64,000 nt of DNA from Acidiflorens sp963847715 (GCA_963847715.1 CAWKAZ010000001.1:1-64000); one strand, 5' to 3'; shown: positions 15,615 through 24,983, counted from the first letter of the stretch. The notes: a model not told the origin generated them from the sequence alone. Numbers and translations are program-made.

Positions 15615-16340
15615 ATGTTGGGCCAGCAAAGGTTTGCGTGCTGTCTAGCGGCGTTGTTTATGCTGCTGACGCCGTCGTTCGCCCAGCCCCGGTATTCACC
15701 GCCTCCGCAGCGGCATCCACAACCGCAGCAACATGCGCAGGCTCAGCGCCAGCAGCAGCAACAACAACAGCGCCAGCGCCAAATGCAACAGCAACGCCAG
15801 CAGCAACAGCAGCGCCAAATGCAACAGCGACAAAGAGCGCGCGCCAATGAAGCGTCCAATGCAGCTCATTCCGGCGGAATGCGCCCGGAGCAGAACCAAG
15901 GTCACGCGGGAAACTGGCTACGCAATTACAAGGATCTGCCGCCGGCTCAGCAGCGCCGTGCGCTAGAGAACGATCCCCAATTTCGAAGGCTTCCGCCACA
16001 GCAGCAGCAGCGCTTGCAGAACAGGCTGCAGCGTTTTTCCAACCTGCCTCCGCAACAGCAGGAACGCGTTCTCAATCGCATGGAGACTTGGGAGCACTTG
16101 ACGCCGAATCAGAAGCAACAGGCGCGGCAACTCTTCCAACACCTCCAGCAAATGCCACCCGACCGCCGCAAGGCTGTCAACGACGCGATTAAGGGCATGC
16201 GCGGTCTTTCGCCGGAGCAGCGCGATCAGGCCATCCAGTCCGACCAGTACAAGCGCGCCTTCTCTCCCGAAGAGCGCCAGATGTTAGGCGGAGCCGCACA
16301 TCTGCCACTCGCGCCAAGCGATGCCCCGCCAGAAGAATGA
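15615..16340 (+). CDS. secreted glutamine-rich DUF3106 protein
   Basis: A 241-residue protein with a signal peptide (LAALFMLLTPSFAQ). It is followed by a tract rich in Gln, Arg and Met (about residues 24-80; DNA at roughly 15720-15840 is nearly all CAG/CAA/CGC codons). The C-terminal half is the DUF3106 pattern: repeats of LPPxQQxRxLxN, FxxLPPxQ and LTPxQ. The frame extends to 15567, overlapping the anti-sigma gene, but the ATG at 15615 with GGGAG upstream is the better start. It is the third gene of the sigma/anti-sigma operon. A periplasmic role related to the Cpx/CnrX-like stress sensors is possible but unproven. Confidence 0.75.
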   Translation: MLGQQRFACCLAALFMLLTPSFAQPRYSPPPQRHPQPQQHAQAQRQQQQQQQRQRQMQQQRQQQQQRQMQQRQRARANEASNAAHSGGMRPEQNQGHAGNWLRNYKDLPPAQQRRALENDPQFRRLPPQQQQRLQNRLQRFSNLPPQQQERVLNRMETWEHLTPNQKQQARQLFQHLQQMPPDRRKAVNDAIKGMRGLSPEQRDQAIQSDQYKRAFSPEERQMLGGAAHLPLAPSDAPPEE

Positions 16341-16371
16341 TGTAAGGATTGAAAAAACTGAGAAGCTGGAA

Positions 16372-16554
16372 TTATCTGCGGATCAGGGCCATCACCCATC
16401 CGGCAACAAAAACGCCACCAACAAACATGGCGAAGCAGTAGAGACCGTACTTGACCTGCTCCATGGCTGAACTGCGCTGCGTGATGCCGAACACGATCGA
16501 CGCGAACAGCGCGAACACGACTGCGGCAGAGAAATGCGACAAGTGGACGCTCAC
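16372..16554 (-). CDS. small membrane protein, two transmembrane segments
   Basis: A 60-residue protein with two hydrophobic helices (about 8-24 and 37-56) and a GTG start overlapping the stop of the upstream DUF6677 gene. The overlap and the conserved hydrophobic pattern support translation. No family is recognised. It is the last gene of the three-gene operon that begins with the M24 peptidase. Confidence 0.6.
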   Translation of the reverse strand: MSVHLSHFSAAVVFALFASIVFGITQRSSAMEQVKYGLYCFAMFVGGVFVAGWVMALIRR

Positions 16555-16967
16555 GATTTCTTCCCTAGCGCAATGTGATGCGCATCCGCTGCGGCGATGA
16601 AGTTCAGCAGGCCAGCGACGATCAGAAACGTCTTGCCATAATCAGCTGCCGCATTCGCCGCCAAGACATTGCCCCAGTCCATGATCCGCGCGAGGAAGTA
16701 GAGCACACCTGCCCCCGCATCACCGACAAAGCCGAGGATGTCGAGAATGTCGCCGCCGTTCGGTTTATAGATTCTCCCCTGCATGCCGAGACCAATCAGA
16801 AACATCGCCAGCACCGACACCAGCAGCAGAATGCCGCGTACGTAACGCTTAAGCAGGATGTGACCGCCACCCGGAATCAGCCAGCCCACAATCGGCGCAA
16901 CCACAGCCATGGTCGTGAGCGGATACTCCGTTTGAGCCGCCGCCTTTTCAGTTATCGACTTCGCCAT
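16551..16967 (-). CDS. DUF6677-like membrane protein
   Basis: A 138-residue integral membrane protein with four hydrophobic segments and the phrase VGWLIPGGGHILLKRYVRG, typical of the TM2/DUF6677-type proteins found in Acidobacteria. The function is unknown. Its ATG follows the TGA of the M24 peptidase directly (TGAATG), and its own TGA overlaps the next start, indicating translational coupling through the operon. Confidence 0.7.
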   Translation of the reverse strand: MAKSITEKAAAQTEYPLTTMAVVAPIVGWLIPGGGHILLKRYVRGILLLVSVLAMFLIGLGMQGRIYKPNGGDILDILGFVGDAGAGVLYFLARIMDWGNVLAANAAADYGKTFLIVAGLLNFIAAADAHHIALGKKS

Positions 16968-18131
16968 TCAGATGATCACAATCTCTTTTTGAATTTTACC
17001 AGTGACTTCGGCGTTGCCAGGTCGAACCAGCACATCGACTTCCAGGCGCACGCCAAATTCGGGGAGGTAAATGCCGGGTTCGATCGAGAAGAGCGTGTTG
17101 GGCATGATGCGACGCTCATCGTGAATCTCAAGATCATCCATGTTCGCGCCGTTCGCATGCACTTCGGTACCAATCGAGTGCCCAGTGCGGTGGATGAAGT
17201 ATTCACCATACTTCGCGTTCGTAATATGACCGCGTACGGCGTGATCCACTTCCCATCCCGCGATGGGCTTGGATGCGGCAACGGCGTTTTGAACGGTTTT
17301 CACTCCGAGATCGCGTGCCTGGCTCACAATGCTGAAAATCTCGCGTTGCCGATCGGTCGGAGTACCTACAACTCCAACCCAGGTAATATCGTAGAAAACC
17401 GCGCCCGGTGTATTTTTTTTCGCCCATACATCAAGCAGAACAAAATCGCCTTCGCGAATCGCCACCGGATGGCTTGAACTCGGTTCATAGTGTGGATTGC
17501 CGCTCTTGGCATTCACAGCGACGATCGGTGGATCGTCGGTCACCATGTTTTCGCGCTTAAATGCTTCCATGAAAAACTGCTGAATTTCATGTTCATGAGT
17601 GACGCCATTGCGCACTCGGAGGCCAATTTCCTTGAAAGCTTCGGCAGTGACCGCGTCAATCACATCGCGCGCCGCGAAGTGGGATTTGATTTGCTCCTCG
17701 GTGAGAGTCGCTTCAAACTGAGCAATCAAATCAGCCGCGCTGACAATATTCTTCCCTAGTCCGCGGATCATGTCCGCAGTTCCCGCGTCTACCATCGAAA
17801 TCGTAAAGACAAAGTTATTAGGCGAGTACTGCATTGCCACATCGCGATGCGGAGCCAGCATCTGTTTCAAGCTGTCAAACAGTTCCTGCCAGCCTGCGTA
17901 CTGCTTCTTTGTGCCTGGAAGGGTATCCAGGTGTCCTGACTCGATCTTATGCACCAGCTTGATAGGCTCGCCTTTCGCGGGTATCAGATAATACCAGCGC
18001 CGCGTAACCATCAAACCGTCGGGCAATCCAAGAACCCGATATGAGATCGGGTCGCGGTGGTGATGGTCGTAGAAAAGCCAAGCATCGATATTGCGCTCGC
18101 GGAGCGCGTGTTGGATGGCGGAGAGGTCCAT
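16968..18131 (-). CDS. M24-family metallopeptidase (Xaa-Pro aminopeptidase-like)
   Basis: A 387-residue pita-bread-fold peptidase. The N-terminal creatinase-like domain (about 1-145) precedes the catalytic domain. The five metal ligands of the family can be placed: Asp in FVLLDVWAK, Asp in VFYDITW, His in HRTGHSIG, Glu in SIEPGIY and Glu in VRLEVDV. A dinuclear Mn/Co centre removing N-terminal residues before proline is the family activity; the true substrate is not known. It is cytoplasmic, with no signal peptide. It is the first gene of an operon with two small membrane proteins. Confidence 0.88.
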   Translation of the reverse strand: MDLSAIQHALRERNIDAWLFYDHHHRDPISYRVLGLPDGLMVTRRWYYLIPAKGEPIKLVHKIESGHLDTLPGTKKQYAGWQELFDSLKQMLAPHRDVAMQYSPNNFVFTISMVDAGTADMIRGLGKNIVSAADLIAQFEATLTEEQIKSHFAARDVIDAVTAEAFKEIGLRVRNGVTHEHEIQQFFMEAFKRENMVTDDPPIVAVNAKSGNPHYEPSSSHPVAIREGDFVLLDVWAKKNTPGAVFYDITWVGVVGTPTDRQREIFSIVSQARDLGVKTVQNAVAASKPIAGWEVDHAVRGHITNAKYGEYFIHRTGHSIGTEVHANGANMDDLEIHDERRIMPNTLFSIEPGIYLPEFGVRLEVDVLVRPGNAEVTGKIQKEIVII

Positions 18132-18312
18132 GACGAACGATTATTCTACACGACATATATGCGCAAGGAGCGCGCGCGACGACCATCTTCAAGAAGCAAT
18201 AGGTTACGCGGTACTGCGGGGAGCGCAGCGTTTGTGATAAAAAATACTGTAATGCCACCTAAGAGATAATGATCACCTCTGGCAGTTTCAACCCGCCAAA
18301 ATCAGGTGCTCT

Positions 18313-19239
18313 TTGCTAAGGGCCACCTTCATTGCCCTCTCCGAGAGCCGCTCGCTGCGCGGAATCGCCGAACGTTCCCGTATCGGCCAACACATCTCCA
18401 CTCGCTTTGTTGCCGGCAAGGAAGTTGCCGACGCCATCCGCGCCGCTGCCGCCGTTAACCAGTTTGGCGCCGGAGTCTCCATCGACAACCTGGGCGAGAA
18501 TGTCACCAACGCCGATGAAGCCCGCGCCAGTGCCCAGCTTTATCACGACCTGCTCGACCAAATCGCGGCCAACAAGCTGAACGCGAACATCAGCCTCAAA
18601 CTCACCCACATGGGTCTCGACGTGGACGAGAAGATGGCCTACGACATCGTCCGCGGCTTGGTGGCCAAAGCCGCCAGCATGACGCCGAAGAACTTCGTTC
18701 GCGTCGACATGGAAGGTTCGCCGTACACGCAGCGCACTCTTGATTTTGTGCACGAACTCCACCGCGTCCCGGGAAATGCCAACAACGTGGGGACGGTCAT
18801 CCAGTCCTACATGCGGCGCTCCGAGGCCGATGTCGAGAAACTGCTCTCCGAGCGCATTCGCATCCGCCTCTGTAAAGGCGCCTATAAGGAACCGGAAGAC
18901 ATCGCCTTCCAGAAAAAGTCGGAGGTAGATGCCAGCTACGTAAAGCTGATGAAGATCCTGATGAAGAGCGGCGTCTTTCATGGGCTGGCCACCCACGACG
19001 AAGCCATCATCAATGAGGCGAAGGCCTTCGCAACCCGCGAGAACGTCCCGCGAAACGCTTTCGAATTCCAGATGCTGCACGGGATCCGCCGCGACCTCCA
19101 ACAGGGGCTGGTTAAAGATGGCTGGGGCGTACGCGTCTATATCCCGTTCGGCACCGAATGGTATCCCTACTTTATGCGGCGGCTGGCAGAACGGCCCGCG
19201 AATGTCTTGTTCATCGCGAAGAATCTCTTGCGCCCCTAA
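18313..19239 (+). CDS. proline dehydrogenase (monofunctional PRODH)
   Basis: A 308-residue FAD-dependent proline dehydrogenase, oxidising proline to pyrroline-5-carboxylate and feeding electrons to quinone. Typical barrel motifs are present: NISLKLTHMGLDVD, FVRVDMEGS, GTVIQSYMRRSEAD, RIRLCKGAYKEP, LATHDEAII, FEFQMLHGIRRDL, VRVYIPFGTEWYPYFMRRLAERP. The last holds the substrate-binding RRxxER-like segment. Translation seems to start at a TTG (18313), since no ATG or GTG lies in frame between the upstream stop at 18250 and the conserved region. The P5C dehydrogenase partner is not in the window. Confidence 0.92.
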   Translation: MLRATFIALSESRSLRGIAERSRIGQHISTRFVAGKEVADAIRAAAAVNQFGAGVSIDNLGENVTNADEARASAQLYHDLLDQIAANKLNANISLKLTHMGLDVDEKMAYDIVRGLVAKAASMTPKNFVRVDMEGSPYTQRTLDFVHELHRVPGNANNVGTVIQSYMRRSEADVEKLLSERIRIRLCKGAYKEPEDIAFQKKSEVDASYVKLMKILMKSGVFHGLATHDEAIINEAKAFATRENVPRNAFEFQMLHGIRRDLQQGLVKDGWGVRVYIPFGTEWYPYFMRRLAERPANVLFIAKNLLRP

Positions 19240-19782
19240 CCCCTTCCCTTCCCAATCACTTACCTCTCGCCGCTGGCGCGACGAGACAAGTGGCTCACCG
19301 AAATTCTAATTTTTCTAGCTCGGATGAAGGGGATTAGTACGCTTTTTCGTTTTAGGAAGTGGGAACCAGCTTGGGTTGGATTCAAAGCCTGCCCCCTCGG
19401 CGATGTGCTTGCGTCCAACTAAGAACAAAGGGTCCGTGGCTCGCGACACTTTTGCAATGAGACTCCGGTTTCCGATCAAATCCTCTGCGTCGTCGTCGGG
19501 GAAGCGCGATGCAGAGGTTTTTTGTCTTGCGCGAGGATCTGCCAAGTCGCCGGCCGGTAGATTCTGGCAAACTATTGATGAACAAGGCTTTGGTTCGACG
19601 CAGGGAACCGCTGCAACCTGGAACTTGGTTGGTGCTTTACAGAAGTCCCGCTGCTATACTCGCGGTTAGTTAACCCCCCGACGGAGCTTCTCCTCTCCCG
19701 ATCCGGTCAGCAATAAACCCAAGGCAAAACAGCGATTCCCGTTGTCGACGGGATATTTCGCATACTTCCTTCAAGGAGAATG
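19240..19782. other. 540-base intergenic stretch
   Basis: No supported gene. Short frames on both strands (for example 19315-19545 and 19376-19669) overlap each other and lack ribosome binding sites and family resemblance. The last 100 bases are the leader of the Kelch gene. A TATACT box near 19655 has no convincing -35 partner. Confidence 0.35.
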
Positions 19783-20727
19783 ATGAGAACAACAAAGAGA
19801 CCTTTTATTTCCCACGGCTATTACCATCTAGTCGGTGTTTTGGCGGTTATGCTGATGACCCTACCCGCGAATGCAGCCTGGAAGTCAATGGCGGCGATGC
19901 CGAGTGCGCGCAGTAGTGCGGCCGTCGAAACGATCAATGGAGTTGTCTATGTTGCAGGTGGTTACAACGCGGGCGGCACCTCAACCCTGCAAGCATTCAA
20001 TCCAACGACGAATGCCTGGACGAATCTACTGAGCATGCCCATCACCTTGTATCAAGGGGACGGCGCGGGGGTGATTAACAGCCAACTTTATGTGGCCGGT
20101 GGCTGGAACGGTTCATTGCCCACGAACACGCTTTTCAGATATGACCCACCCTCGAACACTTGGACGACTTTGACTGGGCTGTCTCACTTGAGCGCTTGCG
20201 GCGGCACCGGCGTCATAAACAGCAAACTCTATGTAGTCACGCCTTGCAATGGATTCAGCGGATACGCCAACTATCTAGACATGTACGATCCAGTGGCGAA
20301 CGCCTGGACCAGTTTGCCGGGATCGGCCAGCGCGCACGGCAGTCCCGCCGTCGGAGCAATCAACGGCAAACTTTACGTTGCTGGCGGACTGAATTCGAGC
20401 GGAATCCTCACTAATATGCTCGAGGCTTATGATCCGGCTGCCAACGGCTGGACCACTCTGGCGAGCATGCCAATCCCGGTTGTGAGTGCGGCCAGCGTCG
20501 CCCTCAACGGCGAACTCTACGTCTTCGGAGGCAATAACGGAACCGCGGACGTGGCGACTGTGCAGGTCTACGATACACACAAAAACAAATGGAAGACTCT
20601 GACGTCCATGCCAACCGCTCTTGCCGGTACCAGTGGGGTGGTCGTGTACGGCCTCGCATTTGTGCAGGGAGGCGACAACGGAGGCGCGACGAACGAGTAC
20701 TCAGCTTTTACCCCGTCGATTCCCTGA
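19783..20727 (+). CDS. secreted Kelch-repeat protein
   Basis: A 314-residue exported protein. After a signal peptide (VLAVMLMTLPANA, cleavage before AWKSM) come six Kelch units of about 48 residues: INGVVYVAGGYN, INSQLYVAGGWN, INSKLYVVT, INGKLYVAGGLN, LNGELYVFGGNN and a last degenerate unit, each with a following W-T-L-SMP. They should close a six-bladed beta-propeller. The binding partner is unknown. Two ATGs are adjacent at 19780 and 19783; AAGGAGA is better spaced for the second. A terminator hairpin follows. Confidence 0.88.
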   Translation: MRTTKRPFISHGYYHLVGVLAVMLMTLPANAAWKSMAAMPSARSSAAVETINGVVYVAGGYNAGGTSTLQAFNPTTNAWTNLLSMPITLYQGDGAGVINSQLYVAGGWNGSLPTNTLFRYDPPSNTWTTLTGLSHLSACGGTGVINSKLYVVTPCNGFSGYANYLDMYDPVANAWTSLPGSASAHGSPAVGAINGKLYVAGGLNSSGILTNMLEAYDPAANGWTTLASMPIPVVSAASVALNGELYVFGGNNGTADVATVQVYDTHKNKWKTLTSMPTALAGTSGVVVYGLAFVQGGDNGGATNEYSAFTPSIP

Positions 20728-20740
20728 TTCGGTTCAGCAA

Positions 20741-20772
20741 AAAGGCGGGGAGTCGATAGACTCGCCGCCTTT
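20741..20772 (+). terminator. bidirectional transcription terminator
   Basis: AAAGGCGG and CCGCCTTT arms with an inner AGTC/GACT stem around GATA, followed by TTATTA. It lies between the convergent Kelch and GNAT genes, so it may serve both strands. Confidence 0.75.
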
Positions 20773-20773
20773 A

Positions 20774-21727
20774 TTATCCCTCCCAAACAAACGCATCAAA
20801 CACCCTCGTCGACTCGAATCCAATCCTCTTATATAGTGCGATCGCTCGATCATTCGCCTGGGTAACGGTCAGCGAGATGAACTGGAATCCTCTATCGCGA
20901 AGACTACGCGTAGTGGCGGCCAGCATCGCTTCGCCGAGCCCTGCGGAACGGTATTCCGGCAACACACAGACCTGAGTGATGTGTCCGACATCGGGACGCA
21001 CCTGCGAACACAGGATCAGCCCGATCAGCATGCGGGTACGGCGGTCGTGGATCACAAACGACCCCCGAGGGTCGAAGCTGCCGCAACCGGGAAAGCGCAC
21101 AATGTTATTCAGAAAACGCAGCGACCCGGTCAGCGTCCGATATTGATCATTGATCTCGGCATCAACATGAACGCGATATGCAACGGTAATCAATGCGGCG
21201 GCCGACTGATATTCCTGTTCCGACCACGGACGGATTTCGAACTGGGGCGGAAGCGGCCGAGTCGACAAGGACATCGGCAGGTGCCGTTTGATTTCGAAGT
21301 TCATAAAGACTCGCGGATGGCGACTGAACCCCTGTTGCACGAAGGGTCGCGAGACTTCTCCAGTTTCATGCAACAGCAGTTGTGCCTCCACGCGACGGAT
21401 ACCAGGCGATTGCTGCAGAGTCTCAATGACGTGCGTGAGCAGCCGTTCCTCGACCTCACGACGATCAAAGCCGCGGCCGTCCTCGCGGACGAAGAGATCG
21501 CCAACGACCCCCTTGTTCTGCTCGTAGACAAAGAATGAGTAGCCGCAGATGCTGCCCCGCTCGATGGCCGCATAGCCGGGGAGAATCTTGGCATCCATGT
21601 AGCGAAGGATCATCTCTGCCGAAGTGTTGTAATCCCAGGAGAGCAGGCGTCCCCACACCACGATCTCCTCTTCCAGCAGAGGCCGAAGGTCCGCGGAAGA
21701 AAAATGTCGGAGGTCGAGAATTTCCAT
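20774..21727 (-). CDS. tandem GNAT-domain N-acetyltransferase
   Basis: A 317-residue protein with two GNAT folds. The C-terminal domain carries the acetyl-CoA loop VCVLPEYRSAGLGEAML and a terminal ALYKRIGFES motif. The N-terminal half (about 1-150) has a degenerate version (GDLFVREDGR, RPFVQQGFSRHP). The two-domain layout resembles MshD-type and other duplicated acetyltransferases; the acceptor is unknown. It starts at the ATG at 21727 and is probably monocistronic, with a repeat-bearing spacer upstream. Confidence 0.82.
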   Translation of the reverse strand: MEILDLRHFSSADLRPLLEEEIVVWGRLLSWDYNTSAEMILRYMDAKILPGYAAIERGSICGYSFFVYEQNKGVVGDLFVREDGRGFDRREVEERLLTHVIETLQQSPGIRRVEAQLLLHETGEVSRPFVQQGFSRHPRVFMNFEIKRHLPMSLSTRPLPPQFEIRPWSEQEYQSAAALITVAYRVHVDAEINDQYRTLTGSLRFLNNIVRFPGCGSFDPRGSFVIHDRRTRMLIGLILCSQVRPDVGHITQVCVLPEYRSAGLGEAMLAATTRSLRDRGFQFISLTVTQANDRAIALYKRIGFESTRVFDAFVWEG

Positions 21728-21737
21728 AAGGGCCAGG

Positions 21738-21848
21738 TTTCAAGGTTGCAAAGTTTCAGGGTTTCAGAGTTGCAGAACCAACGTTCAAGATGGCGCTAAG
21801 CAAATCAGCCTTGCTGTTTTTCCACCTCGAAACCTTGCAACCTTGAAA
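21738..21848. repeat. 14-bp inverted repeat in spacer
   Basis: TTTCAAGGTTGCAA at 21738-21751 and its exact complement TTGCAACCTTGAAA at 21835-21848 lie between two minus-strand genes. Neighbouring near-copies (GGTTTCAGAGTTGCAG) suggest a degenerate simple repeat of the kind seen in other spacers of this window. Confidence 0.55.
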
Positions 21849-21862
21849 GCATTGAAACTTTT

Positions 21863-23476
21863 TCACTTCACCCAATACAAATCCAACTTCTGCGCAGGAA
21901 TGCTGGTTAAGTATGACACCCGGCGTCCAGCAACCACTTGGGCGACTTGCGCCTGCGAATCGTGCGCTGCCACGACCACATGCGCCGAGGCAGGCACGTC
22001 CCCATCTTCGTACTTCTGCGTCGCACGGTTGAGATAAAACTCCAATCCATATTCTTGCACGCGATTGAGGTGGTAGAGGGCGACGGGAACTGGTTCGTGC
22101 GAAAACGCCTCGATACTTTCAGCCACACCACGCTCCGATTGCGCGGCATCAATGATGGGAGCGGCAAATCGAATCAGAGCCGCGATACTGACCACCACCG
22201 CTGCCAGGGTCATAGGCCGCAGGAGGCGAATTCCGGCTCGCGACCGAAGCGCGACGATGATCCCGATAGCAAATGCGGTGCTAATTCCCATGCCTATATA
22301 CGTCCAGCCCGCCCACAGAAGACGATGATTGATCACAATGGATGCGGCCGAGAGCGCTCCAAACACCAGCAACCCGCAGAAAATTCCGTGGGAGGCGGCA
22401 AACAGCGCGGGGACTCTTCTTCCCTCGCCACGCCAGACCGCCAGATACTCAGCCACCAGTAAAGCCGCAGCCGGAACGGACGGCAAAATGTATCCGGGTA
22501 ACTTCGACTGCGACGCGCTGAAAAATAAAACCGGCACCAGCATCCAGATCATCAGGAACAGCGGCCAGGAATCTTCGGGGCTGGAGAACGATTCCTTCCC
22601 CTCCGCCCAAATCAAGCGGGCGCGTTCGGCCAGGGCCGCAACTAGCACAATTGTCCAGGGCGTTGTCGCCAGTAGAAACACGGGCAGGTAGAACCAGAAG
22701 GGCTGCCGATGATGATAAAGATCCTGGGAGAAGCGACCGAGATTGTGTTCGAGAATGAAAACGCGGAAGAATTCCGGATTGCGGAGCTGCACCGTAATGT
22801 ACCACGGCAGCATGAGGGTCAGATAAAGAGCGATGCCCGGCAGCCACAGAGTGCGCCAGATCGCATGCCAGTCGCGCTTTACGGCCACAAAAAGCAAGAT
22901 GATCACTGCCGACAACGCAGGCGCAACCGGCCCCTTAGCCAAAGTCCCGAACGCAAGAAAAACATAGACGGCAGCAAGATATGCCCTACGACCACTCTCG
23001 TACCACGCATACCAACCGAGCAATGCGATACCGAAGCATGCGGTGAGCGGCATATCGGTGGCCGCCGCGTGCGCAAATCCGACTACGCCGGCGGAACTAG
23101 CCGTGATGAGCGCACCGTCGAGTTCGCTTCCGGGCCGGAATCTTCGCAAGAAGAGATAAACGGCGACAATTAGCAGCGCGGCGTCGATTGCTGCAGGCAA
23201 GCGGGCCGCGTGATCACTGACGCCCGAGGCCATGCGGTACGACACCATGGCCTGCCAGTAGTACAACACCGGTTTCTCCAGCCACGTTTTGCCGAGGAGC
23301 GTAGGCGTGACCCAATCGGATCGATCGAGCATCTCGCGTGCGACTTGCGCATAGCGCGGTTCGTCGGCGCCGAGCAACCCGAAGGCGCTCAGACCGTAAA
23401 AGAAGAGGAATCCGCAGAACGCGACGAGCAACAGCACATCAGTGCGGGTTTGCGGGTTCGTTGCTGACTTGTTCAT
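21863..23476 (-). CDS. glycosyltransferase family 39 / ArnT-like membrane protein
   Basis: A polytopic membrane glycosyltransferase of 537 residues. The first loop after TM1 carries GADEPRYAQVAREM (the acidic pair expected of PMT/ArnT enzymes) and then WLEKPVLYYW. About twelve hydrophobic segments follow and a soluble C-terminal domain of about 80 residues closes the protein. Such enzymes move sugars from polyprenyl-phosphate carriers onto lipid A, protein or glycan on the outer face of the membrane; the acceptor here is unknown. The frame begins with a TTG at 23485; the ATG at 23476 is preferred. The gene ends close to a repeat-bearing spacer. Confidence 0.88.
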   Translation of the reverse strand: MNKSATNPQTRTDVLLLVAFCGFLFFYGLSAFGLLGADEPRYAQVAREMLDRSDWVTPTLLGKTWLEKPVLYYWQAMVSYRMASGVSDHAARLPAAIDAALLIVAVYLFLRRFRPGSELDGALITASSAGVVGFAHAAATDMPLTACFGIALLGWYAWYESGRRAYLAAVYVFLAFGTLAKGPVAPALSAVIILLFVAVKRDWHAIWRTLWLPGIALYLTLMLPWYITVQLRNPEFFRVFILEHNLGRFSQDLYHHRQPFWFYLPVFLLATTPWTIVLVAALAERARLIWAEGKESFSSPEDSWPLFLMIWMLVPVLFFSASQSKLPGYILPSVPAAALLVAEYLAVWRGEGRRVPALFAASHGIFCGLLVFGALSAASIVINHRLLWAGWTYIGMGISTAFAIGIIVALRSRAGIRLLRPMTLAAVVVSIAALIRFAAPIIDAAQSERGVAESIEAFSHEPVPVALYHLNRVQEYGLEFYLNRATQKYEDGDVPASAHVVVAAHDSQAQVAQVVAGRRVSYLTSIPAQKLDLYWVK

Positions 23477-23508
23477 GGAATGCAATCAACAGAATCGGAC
23501 AGCGCTTA

Positions 23509-24498
23509 TTAGCTGGGGCTCGTTGTCGGTTCGCCACCGGTGGATGTATTCGAGTTCAGCACGACCGGTTCCGCCTGCAAACGATCGACAACTTGAGATA
23601 CAGCTACAGCCAGAGGTCCATCCAGCGAGCAACCGCTGGCACATTTATGACCGCCGCCGCCAAAGTACTCGGCAACAGTTGAGACATTCACCGCGCCTTT
23701 GCTGCGCAGGCTGATGCGATAGCGGCGGTCTGGAAGTTCGCGAAAGAAAATTGCCACCTGCACATCGGCCATAGAAAGCGCGTAATTGACCAGGCCTTCG
23801 CAGTCTTCTTCGCGCGCGCCGAAGCGTTGCATCTGTTCCTGCGTCACCCAGATCCAGGCTAGCGGACCCTCGCGATGCAGGTTCGAGAGTGCCGCGCCCA
23901 GCAGGCGCATCTTGGCGGTGGAGTGTCCAAAATAGATCTGCCGCGCGCAAAACGCGGGGTCCGCGCCCGCCAGCACCAACTCGCGTGCCACCGTGAAAGT
24001 ATGCTCGTTGGTGCCCTCGAACATGAACGAGCCCGTATCGGTCATCAGGGCCGTGTAGAGGCAAGTAGCGATGTCGCGATCGACGGGAACGCAAGCCAGG
24101 CGCGCCAATCGATATACCAGCTCCGCCGTCGCCATGACGCTCGAATCGATCCAGTTGATGTGCGCGAAGTTCCGACCGCTGACGTGATGGTCAATATTAA
24201 TCAGAAAACATTGTTCGAGACCGTCCAGCAGCGTGCGCCGAAGACTGTCACATTCGAGAAGGATGACGGCGTCGTTAGAAGGTACGGAATCCGCCCGAAT
24301 AGCGCGATCTGCAAAAGGCAGATTCTGGTAAATACGCGGAACGCCGTCATGCATGACGACTTCTGCATCCTTGCCCATTGCGCGCAGGATCTGACCGCAG
24401 GCAAGGGCGGACCCGATGCCGTCTCCATCGGGCCGAGCGTGCGAGGTCACTACGAAACGGCGGCGCGCCCGAATTTCCTGTAGAACACGGTCTAGCAT
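23509..24498 (-). CDS. nrnA: DHH-family phosphoesterase, NrnA-like oligoribonuclease/pAp phosphatase
   Basis: A 329-residue DHH/DHHA1 protein. Manganese-binding motifs are visible: SHARPDGDGIGSAL, ECDS, NIDHHVSGRNF and DTGSFMFEGT. The C-terminal DHHA1 domain has GGGGHKCASGC. NrnA enzymes degrade short oligoribonucleotides and dephosphorylate 3'-phosphoadenosine 5'-phosphate in the cytoplasm. The open frame extends upstream into the rbfA region in another phase; the ATG at 24498 matches the family start and lies 25 bases after the rbfA stop. The order ylxP-rbfA-nrnA is common in Gram-positive and other bacteria, supporting the assignment. Confidence 0.9.
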   Translation of the reverse strand: MLDRVLQEIRARRRFVVTSHARPDGDGIGSALACGQILRAMGKDAEVVMHDGVPRIYQNLPFADRAIRADSVPSNDAVILLECDSLRRTLLDGLEQCFLINIDHHVSGRNFAHINWIDSSVMATAELVYRLARLACVPVDRDIATCLYTALMTDTGSFMFEGTNEHTFTVARELVLAGADPAFCARQIYFGHSTAKMRLLGAALSNLHREGPLAWIWVTQEQMQRFGAREEDCEGLVNYALSMADVQVAIFFRELPDRRYRISLRSKGAVNVSTVAEYFGGGGHKCASGCSLDGPLAVAVSQVVDRLQAEPVVLNSNTSTGGEPTTSPS

Positions 24499-24523
24499 GA
24501 GTGTTCCAGCTCTTCGTGTAAGA

Positions 24524-24913
24524 CTATTTTTCCGTGCCGACATCCGTCTTCTTTTTGGCCCGTTTCTTAGCCCGTCCCAGAAGCTCATCCACGCGCCCTT
24601 CCAACTCATCGGCACGATCAATCTGAAAGTAAAGTTCCGGAGGACGCCGCAACTGCAATCGTTCCGCCAAGGCGTGGCGGACGTAGTTCCGAGCAGCAGC
24701 CAGCCCCTCAAGTGTCCGGTCACCTTCCGCCTCATCACCGGCCACGTGCACCAGGACGCGAGCCGAACGCGCATCGTCGGCCATGACAACCGAACTTACG
24801 CTGGCCAAGCCTATGCGGGGATCAGCCAGTTCTCCTTCCAGGATCGTCTCGATCTCCTCCCGGATTGCCTGGCTGAGTCGCCCGCGATGATATTTCTGTC
24901 CTCGATGCTCCAC
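24524..24913 (-). CDS. rbfA: 30S ribosome-binding factor A
   Basis: A 129-residue RbfA with the KH-like fold: YHRGRLSQAIREEIETILEGELADPRIG, then SVVMADDARSARVLVHVAGDE, and AERLQLRRPPELYFQIDRADELEGRVDELL. The basic tail KKRAKKK may contact rRNA. RbfA helps mature the 5' end of 16S rRNA and matters in the cold. The frame continues upstream, but the GTG at 24913 is preceded by AGGAG five bases away and matches the family N-terminus, so it is chosen. The usual upstream partners infB and nusA are absent here. Confidence 0.92.
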   Translation of the reverse strand: MEHRGQKYHRGRLSQAIREEIETILEGELADPRIGLASVSSVVMADDARSARVLVHVAGDEAEGDRTLEGLAAARNYVRHALAERLQLRRPPELYFQIDRADELEGRVDELLGRAKKRAKKKTDVGTEK

Positions 24914-24983
24914 GGCACTCCTAGAAAGGGCGGGAAAACCTGTAAGAATATCAGAAAGTAGAAAGCAGGGGCGGGTCCCGTTA

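Noticed and set aside
19315..19669. Short frames on both strands in the gap before the Kelch gene
   Set aside because: Mutually overlapping, no start signals, no recognisable protein.
19684..19779. c-di-GMP riboswitch-like sequence before the Kelch gene
   Set aside because: The conserved core positions of the GEMM class are not present.
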